From NCBI RefSeq assembly GCF_000143985.1, contig NC_014364.1, forward strand, positions 558,001 to 622,000: 64,000 nucleotides of DNA. Direction: 5' to 3'. Positions within the stretch are counted from its first letter, which is position 1. Every line of letters begins with the position of its first letter. The position numbers and the translations under genes are program-made. Source of the DNA: Sediminispirochaeta smaragdinae DSM 11293. GTDB lineage: Bacteria; Spirochaetota; Spirochaetia; DSM-16054; Sediminispirochaetaceae. This document shows, in pieces, positions 51,409 to 60,200 of this stretch. The notes beneath the pieces were generated by a model that ran no database searches, was not told the DNA's origin, and saw only the letters and a list, made by a program, of their open reading frames with translations.

Positions 51409-52977
51409 ATGCGGGGACAGTTCTGGGCAACCGGTGATCCGGGCTCCTCTTCCGGTGGGCTTTCCGGTTTGATTGATCGTATTCTTTCTATTTTTCTCGG
51501 GGCTTCCGATCCGGAACGAGAAAAACGGCGCTTACTGAAAGAGATTGAAAAACAAGTAAAACACCAGAAGTACAAGTATCTGAAGACCAAGGGGGCCGAA
51601 GCTCTGCCTGGCCTTGCGAAGCTTTTTTACGACATGTATAAGGTTATTGCCCCCGCTCAAGTGCTTTTGCAGAATGCCCATTCATCGGGGGTTTTGAAAA
51701 CCATTCTTATCGAAAGTACCCTGACCGGTGAACAGCTGAAAATTCTTGAGACCGTTGATGAGGCGGCGATTAGGAAGGCTGCCGAGAGCAAGGACACAAA
51801 GGTCCTTGCCTCTGAATTGAAGGACAAGCTTGTTACCTTCTTTTCGGCCTTTAACGGCGACAAAATCAAAGAGATCAACAATCGCTACAATCTCCTGCTT
51901 CTCTTTTTCCAGCTGATCAATTTCGACTACTATTTCTTTCTTAAGAAGTTCGATTCCGCTCTTCCCGAACGGGATTTTGTGTATCATCCTAAATTCGAGA
52001 CAATCAACGGCAGCTATATCAGCGATGATCTTAAGGATTTTCTGGAGATCATGCTTCAATTCAATAAGGACCAGAACTGGAATGCCTTGTTTGATATTCT
52101 CGCCTCGTATAAACAGACCGAAGTCATAAATCGTGACGATTTTCGTAAGGTGATAAAAAACCTTCTTGATGTTCAACGCAGTTCGATCCTTACTCTGATC
52201 GTTCAGCTCATCGACCAGGACCCCTATTATCAACCAAAGAGCTATTACCACGATGAGCATATCGTTGAGGAGTATCTGAACAAAATCAAGACCGGTACCG
52301 AGATGACGATTCAGAAGATTCTCATTGAACGGCAAAACAAAAAAATCGATACCCTTCTGAATACTATTTTCGGGACAACGGCGATCAGCCGCATGAAATA
52401 CTATACCGAGAAGAACAATATGGCCTTTTCCAAGAAGATGCTTGGGGGCTATATCTACGTTCGTCCTCTCAACTATTTGAAAGCCTTTCTCCTTGACTTC
52501 TATAAGCGTGATATTAAAACGGTTGTGGATATCTTGTTGATAAGGGGCAAATGGTCGACAAATCTCTCCAGTCAGCAACTCTCGGAGGCCTTTCATGCGA
52601 TCATGCAGGTTTCCGAGGATTTGATTGTCTTCGACGAGGGACTCTCGGAAGAAGGCGGCTCCGGAGTCAAGCTAAAGGCCTTTCTTCATAAGGGTGACAG
52701 GGACAAAAACAGCATCGTTATCTTGCGAAAAATGCTGAAGGATATCAATGATGAGGCGCTGCGGATGATAAATGAGACCGCAAGCAACCTTATCATGGTC
52801 GGAAAAAGCCTGAAATTGGTATTGGAAGACTATGAGAAGAAACCCCACGAACTTATCCTCAACTGGAAGGAGGTTGAGGGGGCCTTCGAACATGATGTAA
52901 AGGTAACTCTTACCGGTCTCTATAAGAAGATCTACTATTTTATCCAATTGATGCAATTTTATGTAAAGAAAAAATAA
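51409..52977 (+). CDS. DUF5312-like spirochaetal protein of unknown function
   Basis: A 522-residue, mainly helical cytoplasmic protein. A short N-terminal Gly/Ser part precedes FLGASDPEREKRRLLKEIEK. Aromatic-rich segments follow (LLLFFQLINFDYYFFLKKFD, SYYHDEHIVEEYLNKIKTG, GGYIYVRPLNYLKAFLLDFY), ending FIQLMQFYVKKK. I associate this with a family confined largely to Treponema/Spirochaeta, with no known function. No catalytic motif is evident. ATG 51409 is 7 bases after a -10 box and lacks a ribosome site; the frame's upstream TTG at 51373 is part of the promoter. It stands alone, convergent with ogt. Confidence 0.75.
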   Translation: MRGQFWATGDPGSSSGGLSGLIDRILSIFLGASDPEREKRRLLKEIEKQVKHQKYKYLKTKGAEALPGLAKLFYDMYKVIAPAQVLLQNAHSSGVLKTILIESTLTGEQLKILETVDEAAIRKAAESKDTKVLASELKDKLVTFFSAFNGDKIKEINNRYNLLLLFFQLINFDYYFFLKKFDSALPERDFVYHPKFETINGSYISDDLKDFLEIMLQFNKDQNWNALFDILASYKQTEVINRDDFRKVIKNLLDVQRSSILTLIVQLIDQDPYYQPKSYYHDEHIVEEYLNKIKTGTEMTIQKILIERQNKKIDTLLNTIFGTTAISRMKYYTEKNNMAFSKKMLGGYIYVRPLNYLKAFLLDFYKRDIKTVVDILLIRGKWSTNLSSQQLSEAFHAIMQVSEDLIVFDEGLSEEGGSGVKLKAFLHKGDRDKNSIVILRKMLKDINDEALRMINETASNLIMVGKSLKLVLEDYEKKPHELILNWKEVEGAFEHDVKVTLTGLYKKIYYFIQLMQFYVKKK

Positions 52978-53067
52978 AAGAAAGCTTCCCTCTTATCTAT
53001 GACTATCTACAACCCCTGTGGATAAACGGTGGGTAAATCTACAGAAAACGCACAATTTGCGCACAAA

Positions 53068-53598
53068 CTATTCGCAGCTTGTTCCATATAGCCGTTTCTC
53101 TAATGCGATAAGCTCTCCTTTTTTCCTTGTCCCGTCCCGATAGTTTCCCACTCCTCCACTCGATGGTACACCCCTGTGGCAGGGGATGATGATCAGCAGT
53201 GTATTGGCAGCTAAAGCTCCGGCCACGGCTCGGGCTGCTGTGGGTTTTCCGATGGCTTCTGCGATTTGGCGATACGTTCTCGTTTCTCCCGGGGGAATAC
53301 GAGATACTTCGCTATATACCTTTTCCGCAAAGGGGCCGCCCGTATGATGATAGGCAAGATCAAAACCGCTTCGTTTACCGGCAAAATATTCTCTCAGTTG
53401 GTCTATGGTAGAGGAGAGCACCCGTTCTGCCTCTTCGGGTAACGGTGGATACGGAGATGCCTGCCGAGGTGGCCTCTGTTCCTCCGTCATTGGGGAGTTC
53501 CGGTCGACAAACCTGAGAGAAAAGAGTTCTCCAGACTCGGTTACTTGCATTCTCATTGTTCCAAGGGAAAAATCGCGGTCGAGCTGCCATGCTTTCAT
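53068..53598 (-). CDS. ogt: Methylated-DNA--protein-cysteine methyltransferase
   Basis: A 176-residue suicide DNA-repair protein that removes O6-alkyl groups from guanine. The acceptor is Cys140 in IIIPCHRG. IPPGETRTYRQIAEAIGKP and ARAVAGALAANTL form the helix-turn-helix with the arginine finger. The usual PCHRV is PCHRG here, a change at a residue lining the alkyl pocket. Several ATGs are possible; ATG 53598 lies exactly 7 bases after the TACACT box and is chosen. No ribosome site. Confidence 0.9.
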   Translation of the reverse strand: MKAWQLDRDFSLGTMRMQVTESGELFSLRFVDRNSPMTEEQRPPRQASPYPPLPEEAERVLSSTIDQLREYFAGKRSGFDLAYHHTGGPFAEKVYSEVSRIPPGETRTYRQIAEAIGKPTAARAVAGALAANTLLIIIPCHRGVPSSGGVGNYRDGTRKKGELIALEKRLYGTSCE

Positions 53599-53605
53599 GA
53601 CCATG

Positions 53606-53634
53606 AGTGTACACGTGATGTTCCCTATAAACAA
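53606..53634 (-). promoter_or_regulatory. Promoter of ogt (leaderless type)
   Basis: TTGTTT (53629-53634), a 17-base spacer and TACACT (53606-53611), ending 7 bases before ATG 53598. Confidence 0.6.
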
Positions 53635-53654
53635 CAACGGGAAATTTATGATTA

Positions 53655-53683
53655 TTGATTTTCATGCCGATACATTTTATGAT
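53655..53683 (+). promoter_or_regulatory. Promoter of the small membrane protein gene
   Basis: TTGATT (53655-53660), a 17-base spacer and TATGAT (53678-53683), giving a leader of about 40 bases with AAAAAGGAG before ATG 53731. Confidence 0.55.
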
Positions 53684-53730
53684 ACTATAACAGTTAAGGA
53701 TGTAAGGATATTGAGAAAAAGGAGTCTCCT

Positions 53731-53880
53731 ATGATCAATCCGACCGACACGGCAATGTCCGTGGCTCATGCGTTGATTTTCTTTTCTACGGTGGGCTGCA
53801 TCGTGTATGGGCTTCTGCACTGGAACAGGCAGGACCAAACCGAGACGGTCCCTCTGGAGAGAGAGAAGGAGACACATTAA
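53731..53880 (+). CDS. Single-span membrane microprotein, resembling a symporter small accessory protein
   Basis: A 49-residue protein. A short polar start (MINPTDTAMSVAHA) is followed by one membrane helix (LIFFSTVGCIVYGLLHW) and a charged cytoplasmic tail (NRQDQTETVPLEREKETH). A strong ribosome site (AAAAAGGAGTC) lies 7 bases upstream, a promoter precedes it and a clear terminator follows at 53911-53957, so it is a genuine transcription unit despite its size. The VYGLLHWN-like helix end recalls the tiny accessory proteins found next to sodium/solute symporter genes, but no symporter is adjacent here. Confidence 0.75.
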   Translation: MINPTDTAMSVAHALIFFSTVGCIVYGLLHWNRQDQTETVPLEREKETH

Positions 53881-53910
53881 GCATGTACATTGGAATGTGA
53901 AAACAAGAGA

Positions 53911-53957
53911 AGAGGCTGCCGGATTATCACGTTATCCGGTATGCCTCTTTTTATTTT
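53911..53957 (+). terminator. Intrinsic terminator of the small membrane protein gene
   Basis: Outer stem AGAGGC/GCCTCT and inner stem CCGGAT/ATCCGG with small bulges, followed by TTTTTATTTT. It lies 31 bases after the small gene stop and just before the convergent NYN gene end. Confidence 0.85.
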
Positions 53958-53962
53958 GTTGA

Positions 53963-54715
53963 TCAGTTCTTTTTACGTTTGTCTCGAAAGTAGAGGAGCT
54001 CTCCCGGGGCGTTCTTGATGGTTCGTGTGTCCTTCTCGAAAAGGGTCGTCGCCTCCATCAATTCTCCCAACTTCTTGAACCCGTAGTTTCTGGAATCGAA
54101 GTCGGGCATTTTCTTGGCGATATTCTGACCCACGTTGCCGAGGTAGGCCCAACCCGAGTCGTCCGCGGAATCTTCCACTGCGGTTCTCAGCAGATTGACC
54201 AATTTGGAATCCCTTTTGAGCTCTCCCCCGCTTTTCTTTGTGGAATGGACCTCTTCCGCATCTTCCCGAAGAATTTCCGTGTAAATGAATTTGTCACAAG
54301 CGGACACAAAGGCCCTGGGTGTCTTTTTTTCTCCGAAACCGTATACCGTCAGCCCTTCTTCCCTGATTCTTGCCGCAAGGCGGGTAAAGTCGCTGTCGCT
54401 CGATACGATGCAAAAGCCGTCGAATCGTTCGGTATAGAGAAGGTCCATGGCGTCTATGATCATTGCGCTGTCGGTGGCATTCTTCCCGCTGGTATAACCA
54501 AACTGCTGGATCGGTATGATCGAATGCTCGAGGAGCACCTCCTTCCAGCTTCGCAGATTGGGGCTTGTCCAGTCGCCATAGATTCGTTTTACGCTGGCGA
54601 TGCCGTATTTGGCCACCTCGGCCAAAAGGCCTTCCACGATGGAGCCTTGCGTATTATCGGCATCAATGAGTACCGCCAGTTTCTGCTGGCTCTGTTCTTC
54701 AATATTTGTTTGCAT
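53963..54715 (-). CDS. NYN-domain (LabA/DUF88-like) putative ribonuclease
   Basis: A 250-residue protein. Residues ~10-150 form a NYN (PIN-like) domain with acidic metal ligands in LIDADNTQG, NATDSAMIIDAMDLL and VSSDSDFTRLAARI. Residues ~175-250 form an OST-HTH/LOTUS-like RNA-binding module (LVNLLRTAVEDSADDSGWAYLGNVGQNIAK; KKLGELMEATTLF). Such proteins are thought to cut structured RNA. ATG 54715 follows GGAG at 8 bases and is preferred over ATG 54730. It starts 19 bases after the rlmKL stop, suggesting coupling between rRNA modification and RNA handling. Confidence 0.85.
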   Translation of the reverse strand: MQTNIEEQSQQKLAVLIDADNTQGSIVEGLLAEVAKYGIASVKRIYGDWTSPNLRSWKEVLLEHSIIPIQQFGYTSGKNATDSAMIIDAMDLLYTERFDGFCIVSSDSDFTRLAARIREEGLTVYGFGEKKTPRAFVSACDKFIYTEILREDAEEVHSTKKSGGELKRDSKLVNLLRTAVEDSADDSGWAYLGNVGQNIAKKMPDFDSRNYGFKKLGELMEATTLFEKDTRTIKNAPGELLYFRDKRKKN

Positions 54716-54734
54716 GAGCTTAATCTCCATATGC

Positions 54735-56879
54735 TTATTTCCGGAAGGCCCAGCAGAAGTGTGGTGCCTTCCTGGTGTGAAAGTCGGGATCGATGGTCTC
54801 GTCGGTAATTTCTCGAGCATCCTGATCCTTTACCTCAAGGACGAACCCTTTTCTGTTTGTCGAAAAGAGCAGCAGGCCGCCTGGGGCGAGCAGTTCCATG
54901 CACCATTCGATGAGCTTCGGATGATCACGCTGAACATCGAAGGTGTCGTCCATATTTTTCGAATTTGAGAAGGTGGGCGGATCGAGAAAGATGAGATCGT
55001 AGGCCCCGTGCTCTCGTTTCGCCGCAGTTTCAAGCCATGTCAGGCAGTCCGCTTTTATCAGCCGGTGCTTTGCCTTCTTATCGCCGAACTGCGTCTGAAA
55101 GCCGTTAAGGGCCATGTTCCGCCCTGCCCAGTTGAGGTAGGTGTTGGAATTATCGACACTCGTCGTACGTGCCGCACTCCCTGCCGCGGCATGAACCGAT
55201 ACCGTTCCCGTATAACAAAAAAGGTTTAAGAAACGCTTATCCTGGGCCGTTTCCATGATGCTTCGTCGCAGGGGGCGATGGTCGAGGAAGATGCCTGTAT
55301 CGAGGTAGTCGTGAAGGTTGACCAGAAAGCGAAGGCCGTTTTCAAAGACCTCAAGCTCACGTCCCGTTTCGGAAACCTTCGCGTACTGATTCGTGCCGCG
55401 CTGCCGTCTTCTTCTCTTTACGACGATATGACTCCGGGCTATCCCAAGGGCGTCGGATGTCGCATCCACCAGCTCGCCGAGCCTTCTGGCCGCTGCTGCC
55501 GGATCGATGGAAGCCGGCGGAACGTATTCCTGGAGGTGTATCCATCGGTCGTTGTCAACACTCTCGTAGAGGTCTATGGCAGCGGCGTACTCGGGCATGT
55601 CGGCATCGTAGAGACGGAAACAGGTTATCCCCTCGTCGAGGAGCCACCGTTTCAGCCGTTTCATATTCTTCTTCAAACGGTTTGCCGCCATCCCGCCACC
55701 CGGGCTTTGTTCCCGTTCCCGGATCTGATAGAGCCCCAGACTGCATTCCACCGGTCCGTTGAAAAGGGTGTTGACCTTTTCCGGCTTCAGACCAATGTGA
55801 TAGTTCCTTGCTTCGTCTCCGGCGACGACTCCGATCTTCCATCCCCCGAAATGGAGTTTCAGGTTTTCTCCGAAACTGCGATAGAGCCCCTCCAATGCCT
55901 TACCTCTCAGGTCGCTTCGCTTTCCGTACGGGGGATCGCAGAGCAGTAGGCCCGGCTCCCGCAACGCTCCGGGTTCAAGGAACCTGGCATCTGCGACCTT
56001 TACCTCAATTCCTTCCCGAAGCCCGGCTGCGGCAATATTCTTTGCTGCAGCGGCGACAGCCGCCGGATCAATATCGTAGCCTTTGATGACGGGAATCCGT
56101 TTCAGTCCCTTGCGGCGGAACTCCTCCGCTTCTTTTCTCATCCTTTCCCAGAGCTGAGGATCATGGCCCTTCCAGCTTTCGAATCCGAATTGCCTGCGAA
56201 AGAGCCCTGGCGCTATATCTCCGGCTGCCAAAGCCGCTTCAATGAGAAGGGTTCCACTTCCACAGAAGGGATCGACAAAGGGCTTCCCTTCGCTAGCCAT
56301 GCTCTTCCAGTCCGCCCTCACCAGAGCCGCCGCTGCCACGGTCTCCCGAAGGACGGCCTCTCCTCGCTCTTTTCGGTAACCGCGCCGGTGCAGGGCCTCT
56401 CCTGCAAGGTCGATTCCGATACTGACCGCTTTTCGCTCTATGAAAAGGTTGATGGTGATATCCGGGTGGGCGGTGTCCACACTGGGGCGGGCGCCGCAGG
56501 CGTCACGAAATCTGTCGGCGATAGCGTCCTTTACCACCCGTGCGGCATAGCCTGTATGCTCCACAGCCCTATCCCGTTTTCCCGCCGCATCAACGGCAAA
56601 GCTTGCCCGAACCGGAAACAGGGAGGGCCAGTCGATACTGTTTGCGGCTCGATAGAGGTCTTTAGCCTCTTCGACGGCAAATCGACCAAGACTCAAGATC
56701 AACGAGGAAGCAACCCGCGCATTGAGACAAAAGCGGTACATGGTTTCAAGATTTCCCCGAAAGGAGACACCTCCGGGGAGAATGGCAAGAACCTCCCCTC
56801 CGGCAAGGGAGGCTTCGTCGGCGACAATGTCGCTGCAATGCTTTGCCGAAGGAGCAAAGAGGGTATGGAAAGCGGTCAT
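54735..56879 (-). CDS. rlmKL: Bifunctional 23S rRNA methyltransferase RlmKL
   Basis: A 714-residue fusion. The N-terminal half has a THUMP-like region (residues ~50-150) and an RlmL-type N2-guanine methyltransferase: FVDPFCGSGTLLIEAALAA binds SAM and LLLCDPPYGKR is the catalytic DPPY. The C-terminal half (~395-714) is an RlmK/RlmI-type methyltransferase with FLNLFCYTGTVSVHAAAGSA, DLIFLDPPTFSNSK and LLLFSTNRKGF. In E. coli the fused enzyme makes m2G2445 and m7G2069. ATG 56879 lies 7 bases after a -10 box (TATACT); the purine-rich GAGGGGG fills that gap but is too close to act as a ribosome site. Confidence 0.92.
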   Translation of the reverse strand: MTAFHTLFAPSAKHCSDIVADEASLAGGEVLAILPGGVSFRGNLETMYRFCLNARVASSLILSLGRFAVEEAKDLYRAANSIDWPSLFPVRASFAVDAAGKRDRAVEHTGYAARVVKDAIADRFRDACGARPSVDTAHPDITINLFIERKAVSIGIDLAGEALHRRGYRKERGEAVLRETVAAAALVRADWKSMASEGKPFVDPFCGSGTLLIEAALAAGDIAPGLFRRQFGFESWKGHDPQLWERMRKEAEEFRRKGLKRIPVIKGYDIDPAAVAAAAKNIAAAGLREGIEVKVADARFLEPGALREPGLLLCDPPYGKRSDLRGKALEGLYRSFGENLKLHFGGWKIGVVAGDEARNYHIGLKPEKVNTLFNGPVECSLGLYQIREREQSPGGGMAANRLKKNMKRLKRWLLDEGITCFRLYDADMPEYAAAIDLYESVDNDRWIHLQEYVPPASIDPAAAARRLGELVDATSDALGIARSHIVVKRRRRQRGTNQYAKVSETGRELEVFENGLRFLVNLHDYLDTGIFLDHRPLRRSIMETAQDKRFLNLFCYTGTVSVHAAAGSAARTTSVDNSNTYLNWAGRNMALNGFQTQFGDKKAKHRLIKADCLTWLETAAKREHGAYDLIFLDPPTFSNSKNMDDTFDVQRDHPKLIEWCMELLAPGGLLLFSTNRKGFVLEVKDQDAREITDETIDPDFHTRKAPHFCWAFRK

Positions 56880-56886
56880 CCCCCTC

Positions 56887-56915
56887 AGTATAGCCGAAGG
56901 GGATGATCGACACAA
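56887..56915 (-). promoter_or_regulatory. Promoter of rlmKL (leaderless type)
   Basis: TTGTGT (56910-56915), a 17-base spacer and TATACT (56887-56892), ending 7 bases before ATG 56879. It lies just after the tpx stop, so rlmKL and the NYN gene need not rely on the pdh operon. Confidence 0.6.
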
Positions 56916-56920
56916 TCGCG

Positions 56921-57439
56921 TTATCCGCGGATCTTTTTCAACGCTGCGACCGCCGCGTCATAATCGGGATGATCGTGGTTTTCTTTTACAAGTTCGATAT
57001 AACGGATGGTATCATCCTTATCCACAATAAAAATGGAACGGTTGAGGAGCCTCAGCTCCTCGATAAGCACACCGTAGGCCGTGCCGAAGTCCGCATCCTT
57101 GTGATCCGAAAGGGTCACGACCCGGTCGACGCCGGCTGCTCCGCACCAACGCTTCTGTGCGAAGGGCAGGTCCATGCTGATGGTAAGAATCACCACATCG
57201 TCACCGAGCGAGGAGGCTATCTCGTTGAATTTCCTGGTCTGCCTGTCGCAGACCCCGGTATCCAGAGACGGGACGACACTAATGAGCTTATATGTACCCT
57301 TATAGTCTTCCAGGCTCTTAGGCATCAGGTCGGTATCGAGGACAGTAAAATCGGGGGCCTTATTTCCGACAGAAGGTTCCGGTCCCAGAAGGGTGATACT
57401 ATTTCCGCCCATTTTCGTCACTTGACGCTTTTCCATCAT
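56921..57439 (-). CDS. tpx: Thiol peroxidase
   Basis: A 172-residue atypical 2-Cys peroxiredoxin reducing organic and hydrogen peroxides with thioredoxin. The peroxidatic Cys64 is in SVVPSLDTGVCDRQTRKF and the resolving Cys99 in PFAQKRWCGAAG. GNKAPDFTVLD is the family N-terminal strand. ATG 57439 (or 57436) has AAGGAGT upstream. It follows lpdA by 25 bases, so oxidative defence is made together with the pyruvate dehydrogenase complex. Confidence 0.95.
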   Translation of the reverse strand: MMEKRQVTKMGGNSITLLGPEPSVGNKAPDFTVLDTDLMPKSLEDYKGTYKLISVVPSLDTGVCDRQTRKFNEIASSLGDDVVILTISMDLPFAQKRWCGAAGVDRVVTLSDHKDADFGTAYGVLIEELRLLNRSIFIVDKDDTIRYIELVKENHDHPDYDAAVAALKKIRG

Positions 57440-57464
57440 TTACTCCTTATATAAAATCGCTGTT

Positions 57465-58850
57465 CTAAGCGTGGATGGTCCACCCCTCAACCCCCCGTGC
57501 GGCCTCCATAACCGCTTCGGAGAGGGTTGGGTGGGCATGCACTGTGTTTGCAATATCTTCGGGCAAGAGCTCCGCCGATCGTGCAAGCAACAATTCGTGG
57601 ATCAGCTCGGTTGCATGGTCACCCACTATTCTTCCGCCGAGGATCTCCCGGCTCTTTTCATCGTACAAGATCTTTACGAAGCCATCCGGACGTTCGATTG
57701 CCACTGATTTTCCGGCTCCTCGATAGGGAAACTGTACACTTTTGGCGTTGTGTCCGGCCTCTTTCGCTTCGGTCTCGCTCATTCCGAAGCCGGCGATCTC
57801 CGGTTCGGTATAGACCGCTGTGGGAATAAGGGTTGGGTCGATTGCTGCCGGGACATCCTTTCCTGCAATGTGCTCGACGACAAGCTCGGCCTCTTTGCTT
57901 GCTGCGTGAGCAAGGAGTATTCCTCCGACCATGTCGCCTACGGCATAGACCCCTTCCGCCGCCTTATAATGGTCTGCGACGCGCACAAAGCCCTTCTCAT
58001 CGGTGCCAACTCCCGCCTTCTCAAGACCAAGCTCTTCGGTATTGGGCGAGCGGCCGACAACCACGAGGAGCTGATCAGCCTGCACCGTTTCCTGCTTTCC
58101 TCCGCTCTCGACACTCAGCGAAACCCCCTTTTCGGAAGTCTCTACTCCTGAGGCCTTGGCGCCAACCAACATTTTAATCTTCCGCTTTTTGAAGCTCCTG
58201 GCAAGGATGTCGGTGGTGTCGGGGTCTTCGGTTGGAAGGATCTTCCCCATCGCCTCGATCAGGGTTACCTCAACACCGAAACTGGCCATGATGTGGGCGA
58301 ACTCGCAACCGATGGCCCCTGCTCCTAAAATGGCAAGGCTCGATGGAAGAGTTTCCATCATCAAGGCTTGGTCGCTTGAAAGGATCCTCTTTCCGTCGAA
58401 GGGGAAGGGGGGAAGTTCTCTTGGCCGGCTTCCCGTGGCAAGGAGGATGTTCTTCGCCGTATACCGTTTTTCACCGTCGACCAGAACTACGCCCCCGCCT
58501 TCCAGCGTGGCCCGTCCCTCTATCAGCTCTACCTTGTTCTTTTTCAGAAGAAATTTAACCCCCTTTGAGAGGCTTGTACTTGCCTTCCTCGACTTCTTCC
58601 ACGCCTTTTGGTAATCGAAGCCGCTTTTATCCACGGTTACACCGAGGCCTTCGAGTTCATCGGCATTTCGAAAGATTTCTGCCTGTCGAATCAGGGCCTT
58701 GGATGGAATACATCCTATGTTTAGACATACGCCACCCACATCGCCCTTTTCGATAACGGCGCAGGATAGGCCAAGTTGGGTGGCGCGAATGGCTCCAACA
58801 TATCCGGCCGGTCCCGAGCCAATGACGATCAGATCATAATTATCACTCAT
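57465..58850 (-). CDS. lpdA: Dihydrolipoyl dehydrogenase (E3)
   Basis: A 461-residue flavoprotein disulfide reductase that reoxidises the lipoyl groups of E2 with NAD+. FAD loop VIGSGPAGYVGAIRATQLG, redox disulfide GGVCLNIGCIPSK (Cys42, Cys47), NAD loop ILGAGAIGCEFAH and C-terminal His-Glu pair HAHPTLSEAV are all present. ATG 58850 follows AAGGAG. It is the fourth enzyme gene of the pdh operon. Confidence 0.95.
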   Translation of the reverse strand: MSDNYDLIVIGSGPAGYVGAIRATQLGLSCAVIEKGDVGGVCLNIGCIPSKALIRQAEIFRNADELEGLGVTVDKSGFDYQKAWKKSRKASTSLSKGVKFLLKKNKVELIEGRATLEGGGVVLVDGEKRYTAKNILLATGSRPRELPPFPFDGKRILSSDQALMMETLPSSLAILGAGAIGCEFAHIMASFGVEVTLIEAMGKILPTEDPDTTDILARSFKKRKIKMLVGAKASGVETSEKGVSLSVESGGKQETVQADQLLVVVGRSPNTEELGLEKAGVGTDEKGFVRVADHYKAAEGVYAVGDMVGGILLAHAASKEAELVVEHIAGKDVPAAIDPTLIPTAVYTEPEIAGFGMSETEAKEAGHNAKSVQFPYRGAGKSVAIERPDGFVKILYDEKSREILGGRIVGDHATELIHELLLARSAELLPEDIANTVHAHPTLSEAVMEAARGVEGWTIHA

Positions 58851-58883
58851 ATCTACTCCTTGGGGAAATGGCCCCGTCCGAGA

Positions 58884-60176
58884 TTATAACAGGACCATGC
58901 CCGGCTCTTCCATCATTGATTTCAAATCCGCCATAAAAGCGGCACCGACGGCTCCGTCTATCACCCGGTGATCACAACCGAGGGTGAGGGTCATGGTGTC
59001 CACAAAACGAAACCCGAGCTCTTCGTCCGGCACCGGGGCCTGTCGAAGTGCACCGACGGCGAGAATTGCCGATGCCGGGGGATTGATAACCGCGGTAAAA
59101 CGGGATATTCCCCAGCTGCCGAGGTTCGTTATGGAAAAGCTTGCTCCCTCATACTCTTCGGGAGTAAGCCGTCCTGCCTGTGCCCGGGGGATAAGCTCTT
59201 TCAATTCTTCATCGATGGCTGCAATTCCCTTTGCTTCGCAGTTGCGCACCACCGGTGTAATGAGGCCCTCTTTTTGCGCCACCGCCAGCCCGATATCAAC
59301 AGAACCGTAGTAGCGTATCGAATCGCCTTCCCAGGATGCATTGATGTTTTGGTTCCTGGTAATCGCTTCGGCCACGAGCTTTATGAGAAAGGCGTTGAAA
59401 GAGAGTTTTTCTTCTCCTCGCTTTTGCCTCGGACGATTGAGAGAATCCCGCAAGCGTGCCAGACGGGAGGCTTCCACATCGATATCCAGGTAGTAGTGGG
59501 GGGCCTGTCTCATCGATTCACTTAACCGCTTGGCAATGATGGCCCGTTTCCCGCTTACCGGCTCGACCCTATCCTGCATGCGCCCCGGTACCCTGCTCTG
59601 TACAGGGGAAGGGGCGTAGGTCCCTGTCGTCTTTGCCGTTTCGATATCCTTCTTTACGATCCTTCCTCCGGGACCGCTGCCGGTGAGGGCGTCAAGGCTT
59701 ATTCCCGCCTCTTGTGCAAGACGCCGCGCCAGGGGACTTGCCTTCAGCCTGCCGTCCTCACTCCCTGCCGGCCCTACATGTGATCCGCCCTGTGCCGGTG
59801 GTGAAGCTGCCACTGCGGCTTGGTTCGCCTTTGTTTGAGTAGGGGACGATGTACCATTTGGGGGAGTGGCCTTTTCGTCTCCTTCCGAGGAGGCAAGTTG
59901 TTTCTTCAGCTTTGCTTCGAGTTCTGCAATATCCTCGCCTTCCTTGCCGACGATCGCTATGGGATCACCAACCTTTGCGCTGCCCCCTTGATCGACAAGA
60001 ATCGAAAGAAGTGTTCCTTCCTGAGTTGACTCGTAATCCATGGTGGCCTTGTCGGTTTCCACCTCACAGATGAGATCTCCTGTGGCTATGGAATCACCAA
60101 CCGACTTCTGCCAACCTGCTATGGTCCCCTTCTCCATAGTTGGAGAGAGGGATATCATTAATATCGCTTCGGCCAT
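58884..60176 (-). CDS. pdhC: Pyruvate dehydrogenase E2, dihydrolipoamide acetyltransferase
   Basis: A 430-residue E2. The N-terminal lipoyl domain has the modified Lys43 in EVETDKATMDYES. A flexible Pro/Ala/Ser-rich linker (GTSSPTQTKANQAAVAAS) leads to the E1/E3-binding domain SPLARRLAQEAGISLDALTG. The catalytic acetyltransferase core ends in CDHRVIDGAVGAAFM. A single lipoyl domain is usual in Gram-positive-type complexes. ATG 60176 follows GGAG. It transfers acetyl groups from E1 to CoA. Confidence 0.93.
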   Translation of the reverse strand: MAEAILMISLSPTMEKGTIAGWQKSVGDSIATGDLICEVETDKATMDYESTQEGTLLSILVDQGGSAKVGDPIAIVGKEGEDIAELEAKLKKQLASSEGDEKATPPNGTSSPTQTKANQAAVAASPPAQGGSHVGPAGSEDGRLKASPLARRLAQEAGISLDALTGSGPGGRIVKKDIETAKTTGTYAPSPVQSRVPGRMQDRVEPVSGKRAIIAKRLSESMRQAPHYYLDIDVEASRLARLRDSLNRPRQKRGEEKLSFNAFLIKLVAEAITRNQNINASWEGDSIRYYGSVDIGLAVAQKEGLITPVVRNCEAKGIAAIDEELKELIPRAQAGRLTPEEYEGASFSITNLGSWGISRFTAVINPPASAILAVGALRQAPVPDEELGFRFVDTMTLTLGCDHRVIDGAVGAAFMADLKSMMEEPGMVLL

Positions 60177-60200
60177 GGGGTCTCCTTCCTCATCGATTTT

